A stretch of 64,000 bases of DNA from Physcomitrium patens (lineage: Eukaryota > Streptophyta > Bryopsida > Funariales > Funariaceae): assembly GCF_000002425.4 (NCBI RefSeq), contig NC_037254.1:11100263-11164262 (forward strand), in the 5' to 3' direction. The notes below the pieces were generated by a model. That model ran no database searches and was not told the origin of the DNA. It saw nothing but the letters and a program-made list of their open reading frames with translations. The position numbers were made by a program, and so were the translations under genes. This document shows, piece after piece, positions 51,781 to 62,554 of this stretch; positions within the stretch are counted from its first letter, which is position 1; each line of letters starts with the position of its first letter.

Positions 51781-52553
51781 TAACACTAAATGCACTTGTT
51801 TCTTAGTTTTTGTGATATGTAAAGTAGATTGTGAAATGGTTGCAATGTGGATGTTTTTGTGTGACAATTTTCATAGAGATTTTGACTACAATCTATTAAA
51901 GTGTCAGTTTGAATCTTACAATTGTCATAGAAATTGTGCCATTAATATGCATTAAAAATTGTTTTATTCCTTTTTGTAGCTTCTCATCTATTATATTTTT
52001 TTCCATTACGAAGCAATGACCCTAAGTCATTTATAAGTGTAAATATTCCTACTATTTCACATTTCTTAGTACACATATTCCTAACATGAAAAAACAATTT
52101 GAAATGCAAAATAAAGAATTTTCTTATATGATTTAATGTGACTATACTAACCATGTATTTCTCTAATATTTATAAGATTTTTATATTATAGTTACACAAA
52201 ATGAAAGATTAGTTTATAATTTATATACAAATCCACAAGAATTTCAAGCCTAGTGCAAAATATAACATTTTTCATGAATTTTATGATAAAAAAATTTAAA
52301 TATAAAATAGAACCATATATAGGATTGAATACTTAAATACTTTAAAGTAGTTCAAAAATTACATTTACTTTTATTTTTTTTACTTAACTTATCAGATCTT
52401 TTAAGTCATCTAGAATCTCAAGGAAAGAAAATATAAAAAGATAAAAGATAAAAAACACCACTATCTTTTTATTTGAATTTGATAAGAAAATAAAATATGA
52501 AAATTATGAATGATTGATTTGTACCTTTGATATATTTGTTCATTGCTTAAATA

Positions 52554-52555
<2 letters not shown>

Positions 52556-52591
<36 letters not shown>
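52556..52591. repeat. (TA)n microsatellite
   Basis: About eighteen TA units are read directly. Confidence 0.95.
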
Positions 52592-52594
<3 letters not shown>

Positions 52595-52984
52595 AGGTTG
52601 GAATCTACTAAGGAAGTATAGATAATTTTTTTAAGCTTTAGGATTTTGTGGTCTAATGATAGAAATCTTTCATTTTTGCCTTATAAAACTCTAATACAAC
52701 TAATTAAAAGATACTTGCATTATTTAATATTTTTAGCTTTGATGATGCCTATTTTAGTATTAAGATTAATTATAATATCTCATGTAATTATTTTTTTGAA
52801 TTGGTTGAACTTGAATCAAAGAAAAAATATTTTAATGTTGGATATTAACTTATAATAAATAATTATGAAGTAGAAGCCTTTAAGAATATATTTAAAATTT
52901 AATAATATAAAACATATCTAAAACAAATCATAATTTTTTGCAAGCTTGTCAAATTATTATTATTTAAATAAAGTTTCAAAGATT

Positions 52985-52986
<2 letters not shown>

Positions 52987-53020
<34 letters not shown>
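52987..53020. repeat. (TA)n microsatellite
   Basis: About seventeen TA units are read directly. Confidence 0.95.
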
Positions 53021-53022
<2 letters not shown>

Positions 53023-53192
53023 TTATCTTGGTTGATAATTGAATGAATGTTCTCATAAAACTTCAATTTAAAAATTTAATTCTTTTAAAAAATTAATGTT
53101 AAAAATCAAGAATCAAGTTTTTGAATGAATTCCAATGATTTGAAGAGTGATATATTAGCTACTTAGAATTAAAGCTTTTAGCTTTGCTAGTG

Positions 53193-53195
<3 letters not shown>

Positions 53196-53239
<44 letters not shown>
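53196..53239. repeat. (TA)n microsatellite
   Basis: About twenty-two uninterrupted TA units are read directly. Confidence 0.95.
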
Positions 53240-53242
<3 letters not shown>

Positions 53243-53645
53243 AAATAAGACTAAGAACACCTTCAATTGTGTTTATTTGTATTTATGTTGATATTTTAAT
53301 ATATTTTCTATTATTTTCTTTATAATTATTATTAATCTTCTATAATTTTAATCATAATAATGTATTTATTATATTATATTCTAATCTTATTAACTATTGT
53401 TACACTTCTTGATATTATTTATTAAAAAAAAAGATTATGAATCAAATATTTAATTATTTTTTAGATAGCAAGAACTATTATTTTATACAACATCATGTTA
53501 GGAAAATTTAATAAATCTCTTTTTAGCAACAAAATGTGTTCTTATTCTTCTAGAGAAATTATCAAATTATTAAATTCTTAATTTTAAAAATAAAGTTACT
53601 CAATGTTTATGTCTAAATCAATATTTTCGAAATTTTAAATTATAT

Positions 53646-53683
<38 letters not shown>

Positions 53684-54572
53684 TTATTAAAAATTATAGT
53701 ATTTATAGACTTTTTTATATATATATAAATTTTATATTTAAATAATATATTTTTAGATTATTATGAAAAGAACATATGCTTTTTAGTAAAATTTTCAAAG
53801 CAAATGTCCAAAAATTTGGATTTTTTATATATCAACCAAAAATTAGTTTTTATTTATATATATATATATATATATTATAATTTCAAACAAATGACTTAAA
53901 ATTTTAATGGTTTAAGAATTTAATAATATAACTTCTTTAATATATATATTTTTATTTGATAAGTTTGTTTAGATTATATTATTTATAAAATTCATATTTT
54001 ATTTTTATTTTAAAATTTTAAGAAAATGAATATAATATAAATATAAAAATATAGTATAATAAACATAAGTTTTAATAAAGTTTTAAAAATCTATCTTAAA
54101 TCTTGTAAATTAACTCTTTTATAAATTATTTTTGGACCTAATTTATGCTTTTATTGATTCTTAAATTTTTTTAAACTCTAGTTGTATACAAATCATTTAT
54201 AATTTTTTTAAATTTAATATAAATATTTAATATTGCTAGTGCAATCATAATTTTTGTTATTATTAGTAAAATTTATTATTATTTATTACTTATATATTTA
54301 TACCTACATATATATAAGTGTGTGTTAAAAATAAAATATTTAAAAAATATTAATAATTTTTTATTAAGATAAAAAAAATTAAAAAAATATATTAAATAAG
54401 TAATGAATTGTCATAGCAATAGAAATAACTATGGTGGCATATTATAGATGGCAATTTGTGGTGGCAATAATACAAACTTTGGTAGCATTTGCTATATCTA
54501 AAATATATATTGTAGATTAGTAATAATATTTTTATAGTATGATTTCATAATAGCTATAGTGAAATGTGATGA

Positions 54573-55067
54573 TGTATCACAGATATACATAGTACTTTAG
54601 TACATACTTATATGATTAAATAGAAGTAGGTAGAAGTAGATAAAAATAAGTTAATTTCATATTACCTTTTAGAGTAGCTTCCTAGAAGCTTCATAGATGC
54701 TACTTTGATTTTACATATATTTGTAGATAATTGATAGGTTAGAAACTTGATCAACAAATTAACCACATGTTGATAGCTTGCAGAATAAATAAACTATGTG
54801 GCACACATATAGAAAACTTGCTTTGTAAGTTAAGATATATGTCTTACAAAGTCAACATATTTTAGAGGTCTTATAAGACATTGTCTTGTAGCTCCTAGTT
54901 AAGAGTATATATGGAGGCAAGAGTGAAGCCTTCTTTACTTTTGTCAATGTCTTTCTAGTCTTTAGTCTTATTTTAAGACTTTATGGTCTTTTTTTCTTTT
55001 CCAATAACTATTCTAGTTCAATTACATATCATCTTTGAGTGGCTTTCTAGTTCTTTTTAGTATCACA
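54573..55067 (+). repeat. 5' LTR of the chromovirus
   Basis: It begins TGTATCAC and ends near ATCACA. It aligns along its whole length with 62062-62554, for example GAGTATATATGGAGGCAAGA in both. Substitutions between the copies are mostly transitions. No clear tRNA primer-binding site could be read directly after it. Confidence 0.9.
54903..54913 (+). promoter_or_regulatory. TATA box of the 5' LTR
   Basis: GAGTATATATGG is conserved in both LTRs (matching copy at 62391-62401). Its position in the second half of the LTR, about 160 bp before the end, suits a retroelement promoter. Confidence 0.6.
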
Positions 55068-55275
55068 AAAGTGTTCTTCTTCTATTGTTGTGTTTTGAAG
55101 GCTTAGGACTATCCATCTTTAAACAAAAAATCTTATTTTTTAAGATTGATCTTTTCTTTAAAAAAAGTGGATTACTCCTCTTTGTCAAAATTTTCATTTA
55201 ATATTATAGGTTGTGGATAATCCTTCTCTAATTTAATTTTTTGAATTTGTTTGAGTTATCTATGAAAGAATGATT

Positions 55276-56310
55276 ATGGATACTACTTGCAGCAAAAGTG
55301 AAAATAATTTTACAACTATTATGGATCTTTATGAACTTATCGATACTCTAAAAATAGAAATCTCATGTATTTTCAATATAAATCATGAAAACACTTTACC
55401 TACGCCTATGGAAGAAGTTCAGAGTCTATAACAAGAAGTTGTGTAGTTGAAAGAAGCAAATAGATTAACATTGCTACTAAATCCAGAGAGTTTTGCTTCT
55501 ATAAATATGACCGGGATAAAGATTGGTATGTTTGAAAAGTTTGATGGAATAATATCAAAATTTTGAGGATTTTTACAAAAATTTAAGCTTTATCTAAGGT
55601 TGCATCTTTTCTAATATTCAGATGGATTTATTCAAATTGGACATATAGATGCAATTCTATTAAAAAGTGTTCTTTTTTGGTTTGTACCTTTAATAAAAAA
55701 ATATTTGTGACTCTTTTATGATTTGAATTCATTTGTAAAAGTGTTTATAATCACATTTAGAAGAAGTAATAAAAAAAAAGTAGCAAAGACTAAGCTCTTA
55801 TCTTTATGGTAAGAATCATGGTCAGCCACCATGTATACTGCTGAATTCTAAATCCTTGCTTGCAATATGAAATAGATTGACAAAGCCCTTATCAATCAAT
55901 TTTGATATGGATTGAAGGATAATGTCAAAGTTTTGTTACAGACAATACCAAAGTTTCTAAAATCTTTAGAACAATTTATTGCTCAAGTTATTGTATGCAA
56001 TAATTGATTATTTGAAAGATATCAAAAATAAAGATTTGGCTTAATAAGAACAAATCAAATAATCATGACAACTTCTAAGTTTTTTGAACCTTATTCATTC
56101 AAGCCAAAATTAATGCAAATTGATATAATATATTTTAAATCTTTCATAGAGCAAGAAAAGCCTCCACGATATTAAAATGGCTTATGCTTATATTGTGGAG
56201 AAGCTAAATACATTGCTCAACATTGTCCAAAGAAACAATGCAACTACAAAATGAGAAGCTTGGTTGCCAAAGAAGACAATTTATTAGAAAACGAGTTTCT
56301 CCAGCTACAA
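55276..56310 (+). pseudogene. gag remnant with zinc knuckle
   Basis: From ATG 55276 one frame reads as a gypsy capsid/nucleocapsid protein interrupted by about ten in-frame stops. Recognisable pieces are a KFDG...FLQKFKLYLRL segment, a YTAEF motif and a YSFKPKLMQID segment before a zinc knuckle at 56185-56226. The knuckle has the spacing C-x2-C-x4-Y-x4-C, so the zinc-binding histidine is replaced by tyrosine (CAT/CAC to TAC). Nearly all stops sit where CAA, CGA or CAG would be expected. Coding similarity fades shortly after the knuckle. Confidence 0.85.
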
Positions 56311-56319
56311 TAGAGACTA

Positions 56320-57563
56320 TTATTGTATTGTAGTTTGGCTACTATGTGAAAATAATGTATTTATATATTTAATGTATAATTTATTTAGCAACATGGTGAG
56401 AGCCATGTTATTAGATTTTAGTTGGTTGTATAATGTGGTTAAATTATTACTTTTAAAGGAGGTTGTTTAAAAGGATTACTATTAGAATTTGTATAATTTT
56501 TTTTAATAGTAACTTTTGAAGTTGATTTTATTGGTAGTAATTTTATACATTTAGAATCACCTTTGATAGAAACTCGTGACCCTTAAAGTTTTATTTTAAT
56601 TCTTTAATTGGGTGTTTAAGACATATGATATATAAATATTATATGATAAGGGATTGAAGAGGGATTTTGATAGCAAAAAAAATACTTAAGATATCCATAT
56701 GAATGAATGGAGATGGATGATATAAATCTCCATTCCTATTGGTCAAAAAAAATGACCAATGGACTTCAAGGAGGATGCCCAAGGTCATATTAGGAATTAG
56801 GGTTAGTCTTTTCAAAAGAATTCAAATATCAAAGGCTATAATAAAAAAGTTCAAGTTTTTGGCTATGAATTTGGTACAAATTTTGAATCATTTGGAGTTT
56901 TTATGAAGGATATATAGGCATTCAAAGTCAAGGTGTTGATTTTGTACCTATTGACACTCTTTTGGATATAATGTACGTATACAAAAAGTAATTAAAAATC
57001 ACAACTGGGATTGAGGAGAATACTCTCTCGGCTATACTTTATGTATACTACTTGATGAAGTCTAAGCTGAGATAAAGGAGATATTAGAAGTTGAAGTCAA
57101 CGCTTAGAATCTAAATAGTAGTAAGTGACCCAAATTGCTAATGGTTGTGTTTTGAACTATATCTTATGCAATTTTACAAGATTTTGGCTAAATTTTTTTA
57201 AGAATATTTATTTTTATATTACTACACTTTATACATAAGTTTTGTGGTATTTAAATCTTGAATTTGTAAGATATAAAGAAAATAGTACTCAGGTACTCAT
57301 GAATTAGGATTTTAGTGTACCTATTAGGTGTTTCAAGATGCCAAACAATTGGTAGTGAATTTTTGGTTGATTTTTTTTTAGATAAAACTTGAAAATAAAT
57401 TCTATAATATTTTTAAATTTGACAAAAATTGAATATTTGGATCAAGAGATATGAATTTTTGAAGTTTAGGAAGAAGAAATCCATTGTAGGAGTATTATAT
57501 TTTGAAGGGATTTTATTATAATTTGAACATTTTATACAAAGTAAAGGAATTTTTAAAAGTCAA

Positions 57564-57641
<78 letters not shown>

Positions 57642-57950
57642 AAGATGGATACATAAAGCTATGGCTAAATTTTGATATTAAGATGAGTTTTTGAAAAGAG
57701 ATTATGGATTTTCTTTGGAATTATTAAAAATCTAATTTATCAGCAAATGGTTGGTTATGATTTGATATAGCCGAGAATATTGGGAAATTTTTAGCTATTT
57801 TAGAAAGCCTTATATGCAAACCTTTTGTTTAAACATAAAAGATTTTACTAGTACAATATCTTTTTGATATTATAATATTTATTTGTCTTCTACTTTAAAG
57901 GTTAAATAACTTATTGGAGATTGGCCAATAAGTTACAACTAAATTCTCTA
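56320..57950. other. Non-coding interruption between gag and protease
   Basis: About 1.6 kb separates the gag zinc knuckle from the protease, far longer than usual in gypsy elements. It contains no recognisable retroelement protein but does include a 74-bp (TA)n run (57566-57639). A nested insertion, such as a solo LTR or non-autonomous element, is a likely explanation. Its borders could not be placed exactly. Confidence 0.45.
57566..57639. repeat. Longest (TA)n microsatellite in the window
   Basis: About 37 uninterrupted TA units lie inside the interruption between gag and protease. Confidence 0.97.
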
Positions 57951-57959
57951 TAGCTAGGT

Positions 57960-60900
57960 ACCTAATATATTTCCAAATAGAGAACCATATAATACAATAG
58001 ACCTCAATTGAAATCTTGTATAACTCCTAATAAAGGTCCTATTTTTTCTTCAGATTCCTCATCTTTGTTTTATAATAGAAGTTTATTTAAGAACAAAAAA
58101 TCACAAAGTCTTAGCTTTATTAGATTCAAAAGCCTCATCTTGTTTTACAGATGAAGATTTTGTCAAAATACAAGAGATATCATTAGTTAAAAAAAACTAA
58201 ACTTATACATGTAGAATTCATAGATGGACGTTTGCTATCTTTTGGAGATATTATGCATGAGATTGTTCCTTTAGATATAACAATTAAAGATCATAATAAT
58301 ATAATAATATTTAACATAATAAGATCTCTATTTAATTCGATTATTTTAGAATTATCTTTATTGAAAAATTATAATCCTCAAATAGATTGAATTTCTTATA
58401 ACCGTATTTTTTTATAGTTTAATCCAAAATCCCATTATTCAAATAAAAATACATAAGTTTAGTACATCCAAATCCTTCTTATTAGGTGCACGAGCTTTTC
58501 TGCATGCTGCAAAAAAAATATTATCTTTTGCTTTATATGCCACGTCCATTTCTGATGACAAGAAGACATTAAGTGGTATTCCCAGCGAGTATCAAGATTT
58601 TCAGGACGTTTTTGAAAAGAAAAATACAGATATTCTTCTCAAATATCAACCTTATGATTGTTGTATTAATCTTTATGAAAGAACTCAACTAACATTTGTG
58701 CCAATCTATAGCCTATTATAAAATAAGTTGGTTGCATTCAAAGAATTTTTTGATGAGAACTTAGCTAAGAATTTCATACATCATTCTAAATCTCCAGTTG
58801 AGGCTCCTATCTTATTTGTGAAGAAAAAAGATAGATTTGTGCAGATATATGTAGAATATGAAGGACTCAAGAAGATCACCATCAAGAATAGGTATCCTCT
58901 ATCTTTGATTTCAAGACTTTTTGATCAACTCAATCAAATAAATATCTATACAAAAATAAATCTACAATGAGCATATAATTTGGTATACATTAAAAAAGGA
59001 GATGAATGGAAAAACACATTTTGAACTAAATGTCAAAATTTTAAATATAATGTCATGCCTTTTGGACTCAAAAATACAACACCTGCTTTTCAATATCTAA
59101 TGAATGATGTCTTTCGTGAATTTTTTTGATAATTTTATCATTTGTTATTTGGAAAACATCTTAATTTATTTTAATAATATAGAAGAGCATAAAGCTCATA
59201 TTCATCATGTATTATAAAAACTTAGAGATGCAAGATTATATGTAAAGTAAAAAAAGTGTATATTCTACACTACTCAAATTGATTTTCTAGGTTACATCAT
59301 TTCTAATGAAAGAATAATGATGGATTTGAAGAAGGACTAAACTATCATGGATTAGAAGATTCTAAGAACAATAAAGAATATGAAATATTTTTTGAGCTTT
59401 GCTAATTACTATCACATTTTTATTAAAAAAAAAAAATTCAACTTGTAGCTCCACTTATATGATTAACTTGTAACGACAAACTTGAGTGGAGTAAAGAAGC
59501 TGAAGTATTGTTTGATGCTTTAAAAAATGAGTTTACTTCTATACCAATCATATATTGTATCAACTTCTCCAAGGTATTTTTTATAGAAACAAATGCATCA
59601 AACTTTGCCTTAAGTGCAATATTATCATAAATGGGAGTAGATCACAAATTCCATCCAATAGCTTTCTATTCCAAATTTTTTTCAATAACCGAGATTAATT
59701 ATGAGATCTATGACAAAGACCTCTTTACAATCATGGATTCATTTCAAGAATGTCATCATTATTTAGAAGGCACCTTGATTCTAATCACAATGTATATGAA
59801 TCACAAGAACCTTGAGTATTTCATGTCAACACATGTTTGAAATTATTGCCAAGCTTGTTGGAGCATGTCCTTATAAAAATTTGATTTCAAGATCACTTAT
59901 TCACTCAAAAAATAACAAGATTTATTAGACACCTTTTTTAGACATTCTTATTTTGCACCAAAAGAAAGAGATGCATCTTTTCATTAACAAAAAATGATTT
60001 TCTTGAAGCCAAAATATTTTCACTTTAAAGCAACAAAATCAACATTAATCATTGATTCAATATTTATCAAGCAAATTCAATCAAGTATGTCCTCTAATTC
60101 TCTTATCCATGATATTAAGAATAATTCTTTTAAGTCTTATGATACTTCCAAGTTTGAGTTCAAGAACAACCTACTCTATTTTGAAGGATAATTATACATT
60201 CTAAAAGATGGAGTACAATTATGTGTTCTTCAAATTCATCGTGACTTTCTAATAGCCGGACATTTTGGATACAATAAGACTTTGGAGCTAATATCAAGAG
60301 ATTTTTAATGGCCTCAAATGTGGAAGGTGGTCAAAGACTTTGTACAATCATGTGACATTTGTTCAAGATCAAAAACTTCTCGCCATTGATCGTAAAGACT
60401 TCTTTAGCCTTTACCTACTCCATAACAAATATGGTCTTCTATTTCTATGGATTTTATTTCGGATCTTCTAATCTCAGATCTGTATGATTCTATATTCATA
60501 GTAGTAGATTATTTTATCAAGATGACATATTTTATATCATATAAAAAATCTATCATATGTGAAGAAATAGCTAAGCTTTGTCTTAACAACAATTATTACT
60601 ATCACAAATTACTTAAAGATATTATATTGGATAAAGAGGCTCAATTTATATTAAGATTTTGGAAAATCCTTTTTAAGATTTTAAAGGTGGATATAAAGCT
60701 CTCTTCGACTTTTCATCATCAAATTGATGGACAAACAGAATGGATGAATCAAATTTTGGAGCAGTACTTGAGGTATATTATCAACTATCATCAAGATGAT
60801 TGGACAATTTTTTTTTGTCATTAACAGAGTTTATATACAATAATTTACTACATTTATCTACTTAACAAATACCTCTCTTTGCCAACTATGGTTACCATCC

Positions 60901-61500
60901 ACAACTTGATACTTTTGACTTTTCAAAAGTTAATAATCTTGCAGCAAAAGATTTGACAGATCGTTTGTTAGAACTATATGTAAAAATGAAGGCACAATTA
61001 AAGGAAGCTCAAGAATAATAAAAAATTAATTCAAATGCCTATTGCAAGGAACAACTACAATTCAACGTAGGTGACAAAATATGATTATTTTATCATAATA
61101 TCAAGACTATTCATCCTTGTGACAAGTTGGAGTAGTGTAAGCTTGGACATTTTTTTATTAATGAAAAAATCAATCATATTGCTTATCAACTATATCTACT
61201 GGAGTCTATGAAGATCCACTCTGTATTTCACATATCTCTTCTTAAGCCATATAAGACACTAAATATCTCAAGAATAAGATAAATGCCACCTCCTCCTATA
61301 GAAGTGGAAAATATTCAAGAATTCAAAGTCAAAGAAGTTTTAAATCCAAGACAACGCCAAAATAGGTTAGAATATCTTATTCATTGGCATGGATATAATA
61401 TTAATGAATGCACTTAGAAGCCAACAAAGAATCTTGTAAATGCATCAAATAGAGTTGAAGCTTTTCATCAACAACATCTATCAAAACCAAGGTGAAGAAC
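57960..61500 (+). pseudogene. pol remnant: PR-RT-RNaseH-INT-chromodomain
   Basis: Protease: LALLDSKASSCF around 58111-58150, with DSK where an active retropepsin has DSG. Reverse transcriptase (58690-59190): VKKKDRFVQIYVEYEGLKKI, MPFGLK-type segment, and Y-L-E-N at 59146-59157 in place of the catalytic Y-x-D-D. RNase H (59460-59840): HPIAFYSKFFS and EINYEIYDKDL, ending MNHKNLEYFMST. Integrase (60220-60830): an HHCC-type finger (CDICSRSK) and catalytic residues D (60450-60452), D (60630-60632) and E (60738-60740) with D-35-E spacing preserved. Chromodomain (61300-61495): RLEYLIHWHGYN, with a conserved tryptophan codon now TAG at 61415-61417. Numerous stops and some frameshifts make it a pseudogene. 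Confidence 0.9.
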
Positions 61501-61715
61501 AATAAATCTTTATTATAAAAGAAACATAATCAAAAGATGATAATACTCCACCTTCTATTTGTCTTTGTAGCTTTTGTACATTTGTGATGCTAAAGAGATG
61601 GAGAACCAACAACCAACAAATTAAAGTTAAGAATTTTTATTTGTAGACTTATTAGACGAGATATTGCAATTTTCACAACCTTCAAGATAACAAAATTGAG
61701 ATGAAGATCCTCAAG

Positions 61716-62020
61716 AATGACATGTCTTTCCTCAAATAGATAGTGAGATACAATGTGTTCAGTATCATGACCTTCGAAGAAACTTCCAATGTTTGGTGGT
61801 TTTAATAGAAGTAAGAACAATTCCAGATGGTATTTCAAATATTTTATTTGAAGGAAGTTATGAAGACTTCAACAATGATCAAATAATAGGAAGGTCTTCT
61901 TATCTTAGTATGAAATACTATTGATGGCTGAGAGGACCTATCAACCATCTTCAAAGAGAACAAAGATTAGAATATGTGGCAGATATAATTTGTCGCATCT
62001 TAGATTTTTTCAACATATAA
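61716..62020 (+). pseudogene. Coding-like stretch downstream of the chromodomain
   Basis: Between the chromodomain and the polypurine tract one plus-strand frame stays open for about 100 codons with a single TGA inside. It reads as a plausible protein, for example HDLRRNFQCLVVLIEVRTIP, then WLRGPINHLQREQRLEYVAD, and ends with TAA near 62020. The TGA sits where CGA would give arginine, like the other stops in the element. It may be the remains of an extra 3' open reading frame or of an extended pol C-terminus. No family is recognised. Confidence 0.35.
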
Positions 62021-62047
62021 AGACCGCTTTTCTTAGAATTCATCTCT

Positions 62048-62058
62048 AAAAGAGGGAG
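62048..62058 (+). other. Polypurine tract of the chromovirus
   Basis: AAAAGAGGGAG lies three bases before the 3' LTR, the expected place for the plus-strand primer in reverse transcription. Confidence 0.8.
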
Positions 62059-62061
62059 TAA

Positions 62062-62554
62062 TGTCATGGATATACATAGGTACTCTAGTAAATACTTATA
62101 TGATTAACTAAAAGTATGTAAAAATAAATAAAAGTATGTTAATTTCATATTATTGTCTAGAGAAGCTTCTCAAAAACTTCATTGACGCTGCTTTGACTTT
62201 ACATATGTTTATAGATGATTGGTAGGTTAGAAAATTGATCAACAAGTTAACCACATATTGGTAGCTTATAAAACAAGCAAATTATGTGGCATACATATAA
62301 AAAACTTACCTTACAAGTTAAGATACATGTCTTGCAAAGTCAATACATTTTGGATGTCCAATAGGACATAGCCATGTAGTTCCTAAAAAAGAGTATATAT
62401 GGAGGCAAGAGTGAAGCCTTCTTCACTTTTGTGAATGCCTTTCTAGTATTTAGTCTTATTTTAAGACTTTCTAGTCTTTTGTCTATGACAATAGCCATTC
62501 TAGTTCAATAATATATCATCTTTGAATGACATTTTAGTTCTTTTTAGTATCACA
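62062..62554 (+). repeat. 3' LTR of the chromovirus
   Basis: It begins TGTCATGG and ends ATCACA, and aligns throughout with 54573-55067, including the TATA box (62391-62401) and the AGTATCACA end. Confidence 0.9.

Larger units (their letters stand above)
51361..54572. other. AT-rich intergenic region with many (TA)n runs
   Basis: No gene is recognised. Long (TA)n runs lie at 51725-51780, 52556-52591, 52987-53020 and 53196-53239, and a (CA)n(TA)n compound at 53645-53683. Open frames at 51564-51806 and 52646-52855 read AT-rich sequence only. Confidence 0.6.
54573..62554 (+). mobile_element. Degenerate Ty3/gypsy chromovirus LTR retrotransposon
   Basis: Two direct LTRs of about 495 bp flank recognisable gag, protease, reverse transcriptase, RNase H, integrase and chromodomain remnants, all on the plus strand and in the canonical Ty3/gypsy order. 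Every domain is broken by stops or frameshifts, so the element cannot encode its own movement. The chromodomain after integrase places it in the chromoviruses. The RNase H wording (EINYEIYDKDL) is close to the fungal-like Tcn1-type lineage known from mosses and lycophytes; that assignment is from memory. The LTRs differ at many positions, so the insertion is old. No 5-bp target duplication is recognisable at the chosen ends. Confidence 0.93.

Noticed and set aside
61590-61838. Minus-strand open frame of 82 codons in the retroelement
   Set aside because: It is antisense to the plus-strand coding-like stretch and the element's other domains, with a Leu/Ile-rich composition expected by chance.
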